Source of the DNA: Archivesica marissinica
Taxonomy: Eukaryota; Mollusca; Bivalvia; Venerida; Vesicomyidae
Assembly (NCBI GenBank): GCA_014843695.1
Contig: CM026393.1
Coordinates: 5,459,353-5,523,352 of the forward strand
DNA: 64,000 bases
Direction: 5' to 3'
The notes beneath the pieces were generated by a model. That model was not told the origin of the DNA. It made no database searches and was given only the letters and a program-made list of their open reading frames with translations. Each line of letters starts with the position of its first letter. Positions within the stretch are counted from its first letter, which is position 1. This document shows, one piece after another, positions 1 to 13,108 of this stretch. The position numbers and the translations under genes were made by a program.

Positions 1-492
1 TGTTTGTGTGTGTGTGTATGTGTTGTGTGTGTGTGTTTGCGTATGTGTTGTGTACGTGTGTGGTGTGTGTGTATGTGTGTGTGTGTTGTGTGCATGTTTG
101 TATGTGTGTGTATGTGTTGTGTGTGTGTTTGTGTGTGTGTTGTGTGTGCATGTTTGCGTGTGTGTGTTGTGTGTGTGCTGTGTGTGTGTTGTGTGTGTGT
201 TGTGTGTGTGTTGTGTGCATGCTTGCGTGTGTGTTGTGTGTGTGTGTTGTGTGCATGTTCGTGTGTGCATGTTTGTGTGTGTGTGTGTGTTGTGTGTGTT
301 TGATGTGTGTTGTGTGTGTTGTGTGTGTGTTATGTGTGTTGTGTGTGTTGTGTGTGTTGTGTGTCTGTGTGTGGTTGTGTGTGTGTTCTTCTGGCGATCG
401 CTCTTGTGCCCTGTGTGTGTGTGTGGGTGTGTGTGGGTGTGCCCACTCTTCATTGTGCGTGTGTGTGTGCTTGTGCCTCCCTTACTTGTGCG
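1..492. repeat. TG-rich compound microsatellite
   Basis: Runs of TG are broken by single changes (TGTTG, TGCA) and end in mixed GTGTGGGTG sequence. The cysteine/valine-rich open frames across it come from the lack of stops in TG repeats and are not genes. Confidence 0.97.
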
Positions 493-495
493 TCG

Positions 496-547
<52 letters not shown>

Positions 548-549
548 TG

Positions 550-609
<60 letters not shown>

Positions 610-674
610 TGATGCGTGCGTGCGTGCGTGCGTGGTGCGGCGTGCGTGCGTGGTGCGTGCGTGCGTGCGTGCGT
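493..674. repeat. (GTGC)n microsatellite
   Basis: About 45 copies of the tetranucleotide GTGC, with a few interruptions (GATGC, GTGGTGCGGC) from 610 on. The array abuts the SINE remnant at 680. Confidence 0.97.
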
Positions 675-679
675 GTTAT

Positions 680-850
680 GCTTATTTATCGTCGTTACCG
701 GTTGCTCATATCAACGCCTCCTCAAGAGACAGATCATTTAAGATGTTGGTGGATAGTGTAATGATACAGACAATACCCCATTCCAGATTCTACTCTGGTT
801 CGCTTACGTGCACTGTGTAAAGCACCGAAATGAGACATCGATTTAAAGTC
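680..850 (-). mobile_element. SINE family A, truncated copy
   Basis: The sequence starts with the family A tail (TTTATCGTCG-TTACCGGTTG on the plus strand) and continues through the body GTGTAAAGCACCGA. It stops before the tRNA-like head, exactly where the 50-bp array begins. Confidence 0.8.
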
Positions 851-1606
851 CTTGTACGGAGAACTCTGGTCTGAACAACCTTGGACGTCTGACTTCTGGA
901 CTTGTACGGAGATCTCTGGTCTGAATAACCGTGGACGTCTGACTTCTGGACTTGTACGGAGAACTCTGGTCTGAACAACCTGGGACGTCTGACTTCTGGA
1001 CGTGTACGGAGACCTATGGTCTGAATAACCGTGGACGTCTGACTTCTGGACTTGTACGGATAACTCTGGTCTGAATAACCGTGGACGTCTGACTTCTGGA
1101 CGTGTACGGAGATCTCTGGTCTGAATAACCGTGGACGTCTGACTTCTGGTCGTGTACGGAGAACTCTGGTCTGAATAACCGTGGACGTCTGACTTCTGGA
1201 CGTGTACGGAGATCTCTGGTCTGAATAACCGTGGACGTCTGACTTCTGGACATGTACGGAGATCTCTGGTCTTAATAACCTCGGACGTCTGACTTCTGGA
1301 CTTGTACGGAGATCGCTGGTCTGAATAACCGTGGACGTCTGACTTCTGGACTTGTACGGAGATCGCTGGTCTTAATAACCTCGGACGTCTGACGTCTGGA
1401 CTTGTGCGGAGATCGCTGGTCTTAATAACGTTGGACGTCTGACTTCTGGACTTGTACGGAGATCGCTGGTCTGAAAAACCGTGGACGTCTGACTGCTGGA
1501 CTTACTCTGGTCTGAATAACGTTGGACGTCTGACTTATGGACTTGTACGGAGGTCTCTGTTCTGAATAACCTCGGTCATCTAACTACTGGACTTATACAT
1601 TAAGTG
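851..1606. repeat. 50-bp tandem array (about 15 copies)
   Basis: The unit begins CTTGTACGGAGAACTCTGGT and ends GGACGTCTGACTTCTGGA; copies are about 85-95% alike by eye. Later copies (1490-1606) are shortened and diverged. Confidence 0.96.
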
Positions 1607-1611
1607 GCACA

Positions 1612-4600
1612 CGGTGAGTGAGTTCATTTGCAATAATGTACATTCAGTGAGAGAGTAGTGAGTGAGTTCATGTTGCAATACTGTACATTCAGTGAGAGAG
1701 TAGTGAGTGTGTTCACGTTGCAATACTGTACATTCAGTGAGAGAGGAGCGAGTGTGTTCAGGTTGCAATACTGTACATTCAGTGAGATAGTAGTGAGTGT
1801 GTTCAGGTTGCAATACTGTACATTCAGTGAGAGAGTAGCGAGTGTGTTTAGGTTGCAATACTGTACATTCAGTGAGAGAGTAGTGAGTGAGTTCATGTTA
1901 CAATACTGTACATTCAGTGAGAGAGTAGTGAGTGTGTTCATGTTGCAATAATGTACATTCCGTGAGAGAGTAGTAAGTGTGTTCATGTTGCAATACTGTA
2001 CATTCAATGAGAGAGAGAGAGAGAGAGAGAGTAGTGAGTGTGTTCATGTTGCATTAATGTACATTCAATGAGGGAGTAGTGAGTGTGTTCATGTTGCAAT
2101 ACTGTACATTCAGTGAGAGAGTAGCGAGTGTGTTCATGTTGCAATAATGTACATTCAATGAGGGAGTAGCGAGTGTGTTCATGTTGCAATAATGTACATT
2201 CATTGAGGGAGTAGTGAGTGAGTTCTCGTTGCAATACTGTACATTCAATGAGGGAGTAGTGAGTGAGTTCACGTTGCAATAATGTACATTCAATGAGGGA
2301 GTAGTGAGTGTGTTCATGTTATAATACTGTACATTCAATGGGGGAGTAGTGAGTGAGTTCACGTTGCAATACTATACATTCAATGAGGGAGTAGTGTGTG
2401 AGTTCACGTTGCAATACTGTACATTCAATGAGGGAGTAGTGAGTGTGTTCATGTTACAATACTGTACATTCAGTGAGAGAGTAGTGAGTGTGTTCATGTT
2501 GCAATACTGTACATTCAATGAGGGAGTAGTGAGTGAGTTCACGTTGCAATACTGTACATTCAATGAGGGAGTAGTGAGTGTGTTCATGTTGCAATAATGT
2601 ACATTCAGTGAGAGAGTAGTCAGTGTGTTCATGTTGCATTAATGTACATTCAGTGAGAGAGTAGTATGTGTGTTCACGTTGCAAAACTGTACATACAGTG
2701 AGAGAGTAGTGAGTGTGGTCATATTGCAATAATTTACATTCAGTGAGAGAGTAGTGAGTGTGTTCACCTTGCAATACTGTATATTCAGTGAGATAGTAGT
2801 AAGTGTGTTCATGTTGCAATAATGTACATTCTGGGAGAGAGTAGTGAGTGTATTCACGTTGCAATACTTTACATTCAGTGAGATAGTAGTAAGTGTGTTC
2901 ATGTTACAATAATGTACATTCAGTGAGAGAGTAGAGAGTGTGTTCAGGTTGCAATACTGTACATTCAGTGAGATAGTAGTAAGTGTGTTCATGTTGCAAT
3001 ACTGTACATTCAGTGAGAGAGTAGTGAGTGTGTTCACGTTGCAATACTGTACATTCAGTGAGATAGTAGTAAGTGTGTTCATGTTGCAATACTGTACATT
3101 CAGTGAGAGAGTAGTGAGTGTGTTCACCTTGCAATACTGTACATTCAGTGAGATAGTAGTAAGTGTGTTCATGTTGCAATACTGTACATTCAGTGAGAGA
3201 GTAGTGAGTGTGTTCACATTGCAATACTGTACATTCAGTGAGATAGTAGTAAGTGTGTTCATGTTGCAATACTGTACATTCAGTGAGAGAGTAGTGAGTG
3301 TGTTCACGTTGTAATACTGTACATTCAATGAGGGAGTAGTGAGTGAGTTCACGTTGCAATACTGTACATTCAATGAGGGAGTAGTGAGTGTGTTCATGTT
3401 GCAATAATGTACATTCAGTGAGAGAGTAGTCAGTGTGTTCATGTTGCATTAATGTACATTCAGTGAGAGAGTAGTATGTGTGTTCACGTTGCAATACTGT
3501 ACATACAGTGAGAGAGTAGTGAGTGTGGTCATATTGCAATAATGTACATTCAGTGAGAGAGTAGTGAGTGTGTTCACCTTGCAATACTGTATATTCAGTG
3601 AGATAGTAGTAAGTGTGTTCATGTTGCAATAATGTACATTCTGGGAGAGAGTAGTGAGTGTATTCACGTTGCAATACTGTACATTCAGTGAGAGAGTAGT
3701 ATGTGTGTTCACGTTGCAATACTGTACATACAGTGAGAGAGTAGTGAGTGTGGTCATATTGCAATAATGTACATTCAGTGAGAGAGTAGTGAGTGTGTTC
3801 ACCTTGCAATACTGTATATTCAGTGAGATAGTAGTAAGTGTGTTCATGTTACAATAATGTACATTCAGTGAGAGAGTAGTGAGTGTGGTCATATTGCAAT
3901 AATGTACATTCAGTGAGAGAGTAGTGAGTGTGTTCGTCTTGCAATACTGTATATTCAGTGAGATAGTAGTAAGTGTGTTCATGTTGCAATAATGTACATT
4001 CTGGGAGAGAGTAGTGAGTGTATTCACGTTGCAATACTGTACATTCAGTGAGATAGTAGTAAGTTTGTTCATGTTACAATAATGTACATTCAGTGAGAGA
4101 GTAGAGATTGTGTTCAGGTTGCAATACTGTACATTCAGTGAGATAGTAGTAAGTGTGTTCATGTTGCAATACTGTACATTCAGTGAGAGAGTAGTGAGTG
4201 TGTTCACGTTGCAATACTGTACATTCAGTGAGAGATTAGCTAGTGTGGTCATGTTGCATTAATGTACATTCAATGAGGGAGTAGTGAGTGAGTTCATGTT
4301 GCAATAATGTACATTCAGTGAGAGAGTAGCGAGTGTGTTCATGTTGCATTAATGTACATTCGGGGAGAGAGTAGTAAGTGTGTTCACGTTGCAATACTGT
4401 ACATTCAGTGAGATAGTAGCGAGTGTGTTCATGTTGCATTAATGTACATTCAGTGAGGGAGTAGTGAGTGAGTTCATATTGCATTAATGTACATTCAGTG
4501 AGAGAGTAGTGAGTGAGTTCATGTTGCAATACTGTACATTCAGTGAGAGAGTAGTGAGTGTGTTCTCGTTGCAATAATGTACATTCAGTGAGAGAGTAGT

Positions 4601-5452
4601 GAGTGAGTTCACGTTGCAATAATGTACATTCAGTGAGTGAGTAGTGTGTGAGTTCACGTTGCAATACTGTACATTCAGTAAGAGAGTAGTAAGTGTGTTC
4701 ACGTTGCAATAATGTACATTCAGTGAGAGAGTAGCGAGTGTGTTCATGTTGCATTAATGTACATTCAGTGAGGGAGTAGTGAGTGAGTTCATGTTGCAAT
4801 AATGTACATTCAGTGAGAGAGTAGTGAGTGTGTTCATGTTGCATTAATGTACATTCAGTGAGGGAGTAGTGAGTGAGTTCATGTTGCAATAATGTACATT
4901 CAGTGAGAGAGTAGTGAGTGTGTTCATGTTGCATTAATGTACATTCAGTGAGGGAGTAGTGAGTGAGTTCATGTTGCAATAATGTACATTCAGTGAGAGA
5001 GTAGCGAGTGTGTTCATGTTGCATTAATGTACATTCAGTGAGAGAGTAGTGAGTGAGTTCATGTTGCAATACTGTACATTCAGTGAGAGAGTAGTGAGTG
5101 TGTTCACGTTGTAATACTGTACATTCAGTGAGAGAGTAGTGAGTGTGTTCATGTTGCAATACTGTACATTCAGTGAGAGAGTAGTGAGTGTGTTCATGTT
5201 GCAATACTGTACATTCAGTGAGAGAGTAGTAAGTGTGTTCATGTTGCAATACTGTACATTCAGTGAGAGAGTAGTGAGTGAGTTCACGATGCAATAATGT
5301 ACATTCAGTGAGAGAGTAGCGAGTGTATTCATGTTGCACTACTGTACATTCAGTGAGAGAGTAGTGAGTGTGTTCATGTTGCAATACTGTACATTCAGTG
5401 AGAGAGTAGAGAGTGAGTTCACGATGCAATAATGTACATTCAGTGAGATAGT
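1612..5452. repeat. 45-bp tandem array (about 85 copies) with higher-order structure
   Basis: The unit contains GTTGCAATACTGTACATTCA and GTGAGAGAGTAGTGAGTG. Because 45 is a multiple of 3 and the unit lacks stops in several frames, long open frames up to about 400 codons occur on both strands; none has gene context. Blocks recur at whole-unit offsets: 2621 and 3431 are 810 bp (18 units) apart, and 3471 and 3696 are 225 bp (5 units) apart. Confidence 0.97.
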
Positions 5453-5900
5453 ACTGAGCGTCAATAATGTTACATTAGCGTACACTAATTGGCTCTACGG
5501 GTACTGTGAACTTGTTTTAGACAGATTTAAGGAACCTATTTATTGATGCAGAATAAATGCGAACAGACAATAAGCTAACAAACAAGTGATGTTATAACAA
5601 CTACGCTTCCTTACTCTATTGGGAAGGTGACTAATGAATCCATACGCCAGGTTGAGCATATTGTCCTCACGGGTTATGTATGGTCAATGAGGAACTAGAA
5701 ACAGATAGTAACATTGTTGCTTCCATGAACCTCCTTTCTACATGTCCGACACACAGGTCGTTCCGCCAACAGAGAACACATAATAGCGTTATTAAATAGT
5801 TCATATTTTATTAAAAATATATTACATGATTCGTGATAATATAAAACAGTGCTAAATATTATCTAACTAGTATGCGAAATATATGTACAAATGCATGGAA
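5453..5900. other. Unique sequence, no gene seen
   Basis: AT-rich spacer between two arrays. I see no coding pattern, repeat or RNA gene. Confidence 0.6.
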
Positions 5901-8900
5901 CTCAGTAACTGCATGTGACGTCAATAACTGCATGTGACGTCAATAACTGCATATGACGTTAATAACTGTAATGGATGTCAATAACTGTAATGGACGTCAA
6001 TAACTGCGTGTGACGTTAATAACTGTAATGGACGTCAATAACTGCGTGTGATGTTAATAACTGTAATGGACGTCAATAACTGCGTGTGACGTTAATAACT
6101 GAATAGGACGTCAATAACTGTAATGGATGTCAATAACTCTAATGGACGTCAATAACTGTAATGGATGCCAATAACTGTAGTGGGACGTCAATAACCGTAT
6201 GCAACGTCAATAACTGCATGGGACGTCAATAACTGTAATGGATGCCAATAACTGTATGTGACGTCAATAACTGCATGTGACGTCAATAACTGTAATGGAT
6301 GTAAATAACTGTATGGGACGTCAATAACTGTATGGGACGGCAGTAACTGTATGGGACGTCAATAACTGTATGTGTCCGCAGTAACTGTATGGGACGTCAA
6401 TAACTGTATGTGTCCGCAGTAACTGTATGGGACGTCAGTAACTATGTGTGATCGCAGTAACTGCAGTGTACGTCAATAACTATATGTGATCGCAGTAATT
6501 GCATGGGATGGGACGTCAATACCTGTATGTGACGTCAGTAACTGTATGGGACGTCAATAACTGTATGTGACGTCAATAACTGTATGTGAACGCAGTAACT
6601 GCATGGGACGTCAATAACTGTATGTGACGTCAGTAACTGTATGGGACGTCAATAACTGTATGGGACGTCAATAACTGTATGTGATCGCAGTAACTGCATG
6701 GGACGTCAATAACTGTATGTGACGTCAGTAACTGTATGGGACGTCAATAACTGTATGGGACGTCAATAACTGTATGTGATCGCAGTAACTGCATGGGACG
6801 TCAATAACTGTATGTGACGTCAGTAACTGTATGGGACGTCAATAACTGTATGGGACGTCAATAACTGTATGTGATCGCAGTAACTGCATGGGACGTCAAT
6901 AACTGTATGTGACGTCAGTAACTGTATGGGACGTCAATAACTGTATGTGACGTCAATAACTGTATGTGATCGCAGTAACTGCATGGGACGTCAATAACTG
7001 TATGTGACGTCAGTAACTGTATGGGACGTCAATAACTGTATGTGACCGCAGTAACTGTATGGGACGTCAATAACGGTATGTGACGGCAGTAACTGCATGG
7101 GACGTCAATAACTGTATGTGACGTCAATAACTGTATGTGAACGCAGTAACTGCATGGGACGTCAATAACTGTATGTGACGTCAATAACTGTATGTGTCCG
7201 CAGTAACTGTATGGGACGTCAATAACTGCATGGGACGTCAATAACTGCATGGGACGTCAATAACGGTATGTGACCGCAGTAACTGCATCTGACGTCAATA
7301 ACTGTATGTGACCGCAGTAACTGTATGGGACGTCAATAACGGTATGTGACGGCAGTAACTGAATGGGACGTCAATAACTGTGTGTGACCGCAGTAACTGC
7401 ATCTGACGTCAATAACTGTATGTGACCGCAGTAACTCTATGGGACGTCAATAACGGTATGTGACGGCAGTAACTGCATGGGACGTCAATAACTGTATGTG
7501 ACGTCAATAACTGTATGTGAACGCAGTAACTGCATGGGACGTCAATAACTGTATGTGACGTCAATAACTGTATGTGTCCGCAGTAACTGTATGGGACGTC
7601 AATAACTGCATGGGACGTCAATAACTGCAATGGACGTCAATAACTGTATGTGACGTCAATAACTGTATGTGACCGCAGTAACTGTATGGGACGTCAATAA
7701 CGGTATGTGACGGCAGTAACTGCATGGGACGTCAGTAACTATGTGTGATCGCAATAACTGCATGGGACGTCAATAACTGTATGTGACCGCAGTAACTGCA
7801 TGGGACGTCAATAACGGTATGTGACGGCAGTAACTGTATGGGACGTCAATAACGGTATGTGACGGCAGTAACTGTATGGGACGTCAATAACGGTATGTGA
7901 CGGCAGTAACTGTATGGGACGTCAATAACGGTATGTGACGGCAGTAACTGCATGGGACGTCAATAACGGTATGTGACGGCAATAACTGTATGGGACGTCA
8001 ATAACGGTATGTGACGGCAGTAACTGCATGGGACGTCAATAACTGTATGTGACGGCAGTAACTGTATGGGACGTCAATAACGGTATGTGACGGCAGTAAC
8101 TGCATGGGACGTCAATAACGGTATGTGACGGCAGTAACTGTATGGGACGTCAATAACGGTATGTGACGGCAGTAACTGCATGGGACGTCAATAACGGTAT
8201 GTGACGGCAGTAACTGTATGGGACGTCAATAACGGTATGTGACGGCAGTAACTGTATGGGACGTCAATAACGGTATGTGACGGCAGTAACTGTATGGGAC
8301 GTCAATAACGGTATGTGACGGCAGTAACTGTATGGGACGTCAATAACGGTATGTGACGGCAGTAACTGTATGGGACGTCAATAACGGTATGTGACGGCAG
8401 TAACTGTATGGGACGTCAATAACGGTATGTGACGGCAGTAACTGTATGGGACGTCAATAACGGTATGTGACGGCAGTAACTGTATGGGACGTCAATAACG
8501 GTATGTGACGGCAGTAACTGTATGGGACATCAATAACGGTATGTGACGGCAGTAACTGTATGGGACGTCAATAACGGTATGTGACGGCAGTAACTGTATG
8601 GGACGTCAATAACGGTATGTGACGGCAGTAACTGTATGGGACGTCAATAACGGTATGTGACGGCAGTAACTGTATGGGACCAATAACATGGACGTCAATA
8701 ACGTATGTGAGCATAACTGCATGGGACGTCAATAACGGTATGTGACGGCAGTAACTGTATGGGACGTCAATAACGGTATGTGACGGCAGTAACTGTATGG
8801 GACGTCAATAACAGTATGTGACCGCAGTAACTGCGTGGGACGTCAATAACGGTATGTGACGGCAGTAACTGCATGGGACGTCAATAACGGTATGTGACCG

Positions 8901-8970
8901 CAGTAACTGCATGGGACGTCAATAGCGGTATGTGACGGCAGTAACTGCATGGGACGTCAGTAACTGTAGA
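5901..8970. repeat. 19-bp array with 38-bp higher-order unit, rich in CRE-like TGACGTCA/ACGTCA
   Basis: The basic unit is GACGTCAATAACTGTATGG. From about 7000 onward two unit types alternate (GACGTCAATAACGGTATGT, then GACGGCAGTAACTGTATGG), giving a 38-bp period. A 222-bp block at 7029 recurs at 7409, an offset of 380 bp (ten 38-bp units). Most units hold ACGTCA; many in 5900-7700 hold the full palindrome TGACGTCA. Confidence 0.97.
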
Positions 8971-9323
8971 TATATGGAAACTCATAATTTCATTTTCTTC
9001 AATGAAACAAATAAGATAATGTGATAAATACGATTAGATATTATTTAGCTCTTCTAAGAGTTTACACAAATCTGGAATAAGCAAGACATATTACAATTAT
9101 ATAGAAGCATAATAAAACATTCTGAATAGATACGATTATATCTGCAACAGCAACGTCTGCAGCAATGTAGTTGACAACAACAACAACGACGACAACAACA
9201 ACAAGAACAACAATTGAGGCACTTTTTTCATGAATGACAAATATATAATTTAGAATGGATGTACAAGATTGTATAACGTAATAAATGTATCCATTGATTT
9301 TTTATCAACTTTGTGCCCTATTT
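8971..9323. other. Unique AT-rich sequence with short (AAC/GAC)n run
   Basis: There is a degenerate CAACAACGACGACAACAAC tract at about 9172-9213. Nothing else is recognisable. Confidence 0.6.
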
Positions 9324-9975
9324 AAGAAATAATAAGTATCAACTGTGGTATATCGCAGAATAACCCGAGTTTGAAGTTCTTATGCGTAGAAATAATTATA
9401 TCACGTAGGCCGAAGGCTGATATATTTCTATGCATAAGAACGACAAACGAAGGTTATTCTGCGATATACCACGGTTGATACTTATGATTTCGATTCTAAC
9501 ACGACTTACTTCTAATAATTTTAGACGATAATCAAAGGAGTATTTTCTTCAAACACGGTGCTACTCCGCTGCATTTGGCTTTCGAAATTTCCTCCCGCGT
9601 AAGGGGTGATGACGTTATTTTTTATGGAAACCATCAATATAGTGCACAAATGAACAAAAGTTGTAACTGATCAACAATTTTATTTATTTTGTCAAATAAA
9701 ACTGTACATAATAGTAACTGAAACGTTACTTAACAGAAAAACAAGACGGACAAGAGATTATCTGATTCTAAAAATAGCTCACTTCCGCGAATTCCTACGG
9801 TAGTATTTACAAACATCACGTGACTTGCATTCATAAAACTTTACACGCTTTGTATAAATGGAATAGCCAAAACACGGTGCGCGCGCAGCATAGTTCAAGG
9901 TAGGTATATCGCAGAATAACCCGAGGTAGTTTTACTCTACAAGTATGTATGTTATTAGCTGGGTCGTGTTAGAAT
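9324..9975. mobile_element. Foldback/TIR non-autonomous DNA element, copy 1
   Basis: Two parts are visible. First, a long imperfect hairpin (about 9330-9490) has arms containing GTATATCGCAGAATAACCC and GGTTATTCTGCGATATAC around a short GGCCGAAGG centre. Second, a 483-bp segment (9493-9975) is bounded by the 13-bp inverted ends ATTCTAACACGAC and GTCGTGTTAGAAT. No transposase frame is present, so the element would need enzymes supplied from elsewhere. Confidence 0.8.
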
Positions 9976-10612
9976 TAAGAAATAATAAATATCAACCGTG
10001 GTATATTGCAGAATAACCCGAGTTTGAAGTTCTTATGCTTAGAAATATATCACGAAGGCCGAAGGCCTGAGTGATATATTTCTACGCATAAGAACGACAA
10101 ACGAGGGTTATTATGCGATATACCAAGGTTGATACTTATTATTTCGATTCTAACACGACTTACTTCTAATAATTTTAAAGGAGTATTTTCTTCAAACGCC
10201 GCTGCATTTGGCTTTCGAAATTTCCTCCCGCGTAAAGGGGTGATGACGTTATTTTTTATAGAAAATATCAATCTAGTGCATAAATGAACAAACGTTGTAA
10301 CTGATCAATAATTTTATTTATTGTGTCAAATAAAACTGTACAGAATAGTAACTGAAACGTTACTTAACAGAAAAACAAGATGGACAAGAGATTATCTGAT
10401 TCTAAAAATAGCTCACTTCCGTGAATTCCAACGGTATATTTTACAAACATCGCGTGACTTTCATTCATAAAACTTTACACGCATTGTATAAATGACGTAG
10501 CCAAAACACGGTGCGCGTGCAGCATAGTTCAATGTAGGTATATTGCAGAATAACCAGAGATTGGTTTTACTCTAGAAGTATGTATGTTATTAGCTGGGTC
10601 GTGTTAGAATAA
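9976..10612. mobile_element. Foldback/TIR element, copy 2 (head-to-tail with copy 1)
   Basis: The arrangement is the same as in copy 1: hairpin at about 9980-10145, then a TIR-bounded segment ending GTCGTGTTAGAAT near 10612. It lacks a short piece of copy 1 (the GACGATAATC and CGGTGCTACTC stretches). The two copies abut, forming a tandem dimer. Confidence 0.8.
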
Positions 10613-11625
10613 TTAATAATCATCTTGGACACTTAGAGAATATAATCATTTTGCGGTTCATCGGGTTATGAATTGCGACCACATGGGCTGAAACAACCAA
10701 TTAGAATCGCGACATTGCAAAATGTTCATGTATTATAAGATTATATAATACATATATTACAATAGATACGGAGAAGATTATATACTATATATGTTACTAT
10801 AGATACTTTATGCGTCGTCAGAAATTGTTATCATGTTTTATGCCATTATTAATACATATAATTGCCCTAGGAAATAATACACGTTCAACGTGACGTCAAT
10901 AAGGACGTCATTACCATATAACGTCCAAACCAATGGCGTCAGGGGAGTGCACGCTGGAGAACTTATCTAACTGACTATTGAATTTAGATGGCGAAATAGC
11001 AAGCATGAGATTGGTGTGGCAAAAGCGAGTAACAGAAATTAGGTGCACAGATATGTGAGCTAGACGTTAGTGTGTAATATACAGAGACTTCGCAATACAT
11101 CATTGAGCTCACTAGCAAAGGTAAAGTATATAAGATATTGCATACGGTACGCCAGTTTAGTGATTTTAAATAAGACACGGAAAACAACATATGGTTCGAT
11201 TGTTAAATTTATTTAAAGTCGACACCTCATAAATGCATTTTGGCGACTCTATGTTATTATACAGTACCATATATATGTCTCATCAGTGCCATTTAGTGAT
11301 AATGGCTCCACTAACGTGATAAACAGCCCGAGGTAAATTATCACGTTATGAATATATATACAAAAGAGGGATTCTGGCTCACTTTACATAAAAAGTGGCA
11401 ATATTACACCAACAAATAATTTTACACTATGGAGGTTCTGGCACGTCACCCTCTGGGACATCATAGTCATGCCGCAGAGATTTATTCGTTATACATCCAT
11501 TATTACCCCATTGTCTCAGTAAAAATCGATGACATTTTAAATATATTCGAAAATAATAAAATATTTTTAGACTATCCTAATCTTTATTATAAAATTGTGA
11601 TCACGAATGTGGACGAAAATCGTTC
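10613..11625. other. Unique sequence, no convincing gene; one short inverted repeat
   Basis: AT-rich. There is a 10-bp inverted repeat (AACGTGATAA at 11313, TTATCACGTT at 11338). Short open frames at 10984-11190 (minus) and 11429-11659 (plus) show no recognisable family, and the latter runs into the next array. Confidence 0.5.
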
Positions 11626-13108
11626 GGCTTTCAATGGTCGCAGCATTCTATTCACGTGATTGGCTTTCAATCGGCGCAGCATTATATTCATGTGCTCGGC
11701 GTTCAATTGTCGCAGCCACTCGCATTCTATTCACGTGCTTGGCTTTCAATCGTCGCAGCATTATATTCACGTGCTCGGCGTTCAATTGTCGCAGCATTAT
11801 ATTCACGTGCTTGGCTTTCAATTGTCGCAGCATTCTATTCACGTGCTTGGCTTTCAATTGTCGCAGCATTATATTCACGTGCTCGGCGTTCAATTGTCGC
11901 AGCCACTCGCATTCTATTCACGTGCTTGGCTTTCAATTGTCGCAGCATTATATTCACGTGCTCGGCGTTCAATTGTCGCAGCCACTCGCATTCTATTCAC
12001 GTGCTTGGCTTTCAATCGTCGCAGCATTATATTCACGTGCTTGGCTTTCAATCGTCGCAGCATTATATTCACGTGCTTGGCTTTCAATGGTCGCAGCATT
12101 ATATTCACGTGCTCGGCCCTCAATGGTCGCAGCATTATTCACGTGCTCGGCTCTCAAAGGTCGTATTATCTATTCACGTGCGCGGCTTGCAATGGTCGCA
12201 GCATTCTATTCACGTGCTCGGCTTTCAATGGTCGCAGCATTCTATTCACGTGCTCGGCTTTCAATGGTCGCAGCATTCTATTCACGTGCTCGGCTTTCAA
12301 TGGTCGCAGCATTCTATTCACGTGCTCGGCTTTCAACGGTCGCAGCATTCTATTCACGGCTCGGCTTTCAATGTCGCAGCATTCTATTCACGTGCTCGGC
12401 TTTCAATGTGCAGTATTCTATCACGTGCTCGGCTTTCAATGTCGCAGTATTCTATTCACGTGCTCGGCTTTCAATGGTCGCAGCATTCTATTCACGTGCT
12501 CGCTTTCAATGGTCGCAGCATTCTATTCACGTGCTCGGCTTGCAATGTCGCAGCATTCTATTCACGTGCTCGGCTTTCAAAGGTCGCAGTATCTATTCAC
12601 GTGCTCGCTTTCAATGGTCGCAGCATTCTATTCACGTGCTCGGCTTCAAAGGTCGCATTATTCTATTCACGTGCTCGGCTTTCAATGGTCGCAGCATTCT
12701 ATTCACGTGCTCGGCTTTCAATGGTCGCAGTATTCTATTCACGTGCTCGGCTTGCAATGGTCGCAGTATTATATTCACGTGCTCGGCTTTCAATGGTCGC
12801 AGCATTCTATTCACGTGCTCGGCTTTCAATGGTCGCATTATTCTATTCACGTGCTCGGCTTTCAATGGTCGCAGCATTATATTCACGTGCTCGGCTTGCA
12901 ATGGTCGCAGTATTATATTCACGTGCTCGGCTTTCAATGGTCGCAGCATTCTATTCACGTGATCGGCTTTCAAAGGTCGCAGTATTATATTCACGTGCTC
13001 GGCTTTCAATGGTCGCAGCATTATATTCACGTGCTCGGTTTCAATGGTCGCATTATTCTATTCACGTGCTCGGCTTTCAATGGTCGCAGTCACTCGCAAT
13101 CTATTCAC
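11626..13108. repeat. 36-bp tandem array (about 41 copies), each with an E-box palindrome CACGTG
   Basis: The unit is GGCTTTCAATGGTCGCAGCA plus TTCTATTCACGTGCTC. A longer variant with an extra CCACTCG piece occurs at 11717, 11904, 11983 and 13090. All three plus frames stay open for 450-490 codons because 36 is a multiple of 3 and the unit has no stops. Several copies at 12345-12660 carry single-base deletions. Confidence 0.97.

Noticed and set aside
1612..5452. Open frames up to about 400 codons encoding 15-residue repeats (for example HYSLTECTVLQ)
   Set aside because: The unit is 45 bp and free of stops in several frames on both strands. The frames follow the repeat, have no splice or start context and no composition bias for one frame.
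11626..13108. Three overlapping 450-490-codon plus frames that look like a repetitive structural protein
   Set aside because: All three frames of the 36-bp unit are open at once, and indels in the array move between frames without harm, as expected for non-coding repeat.
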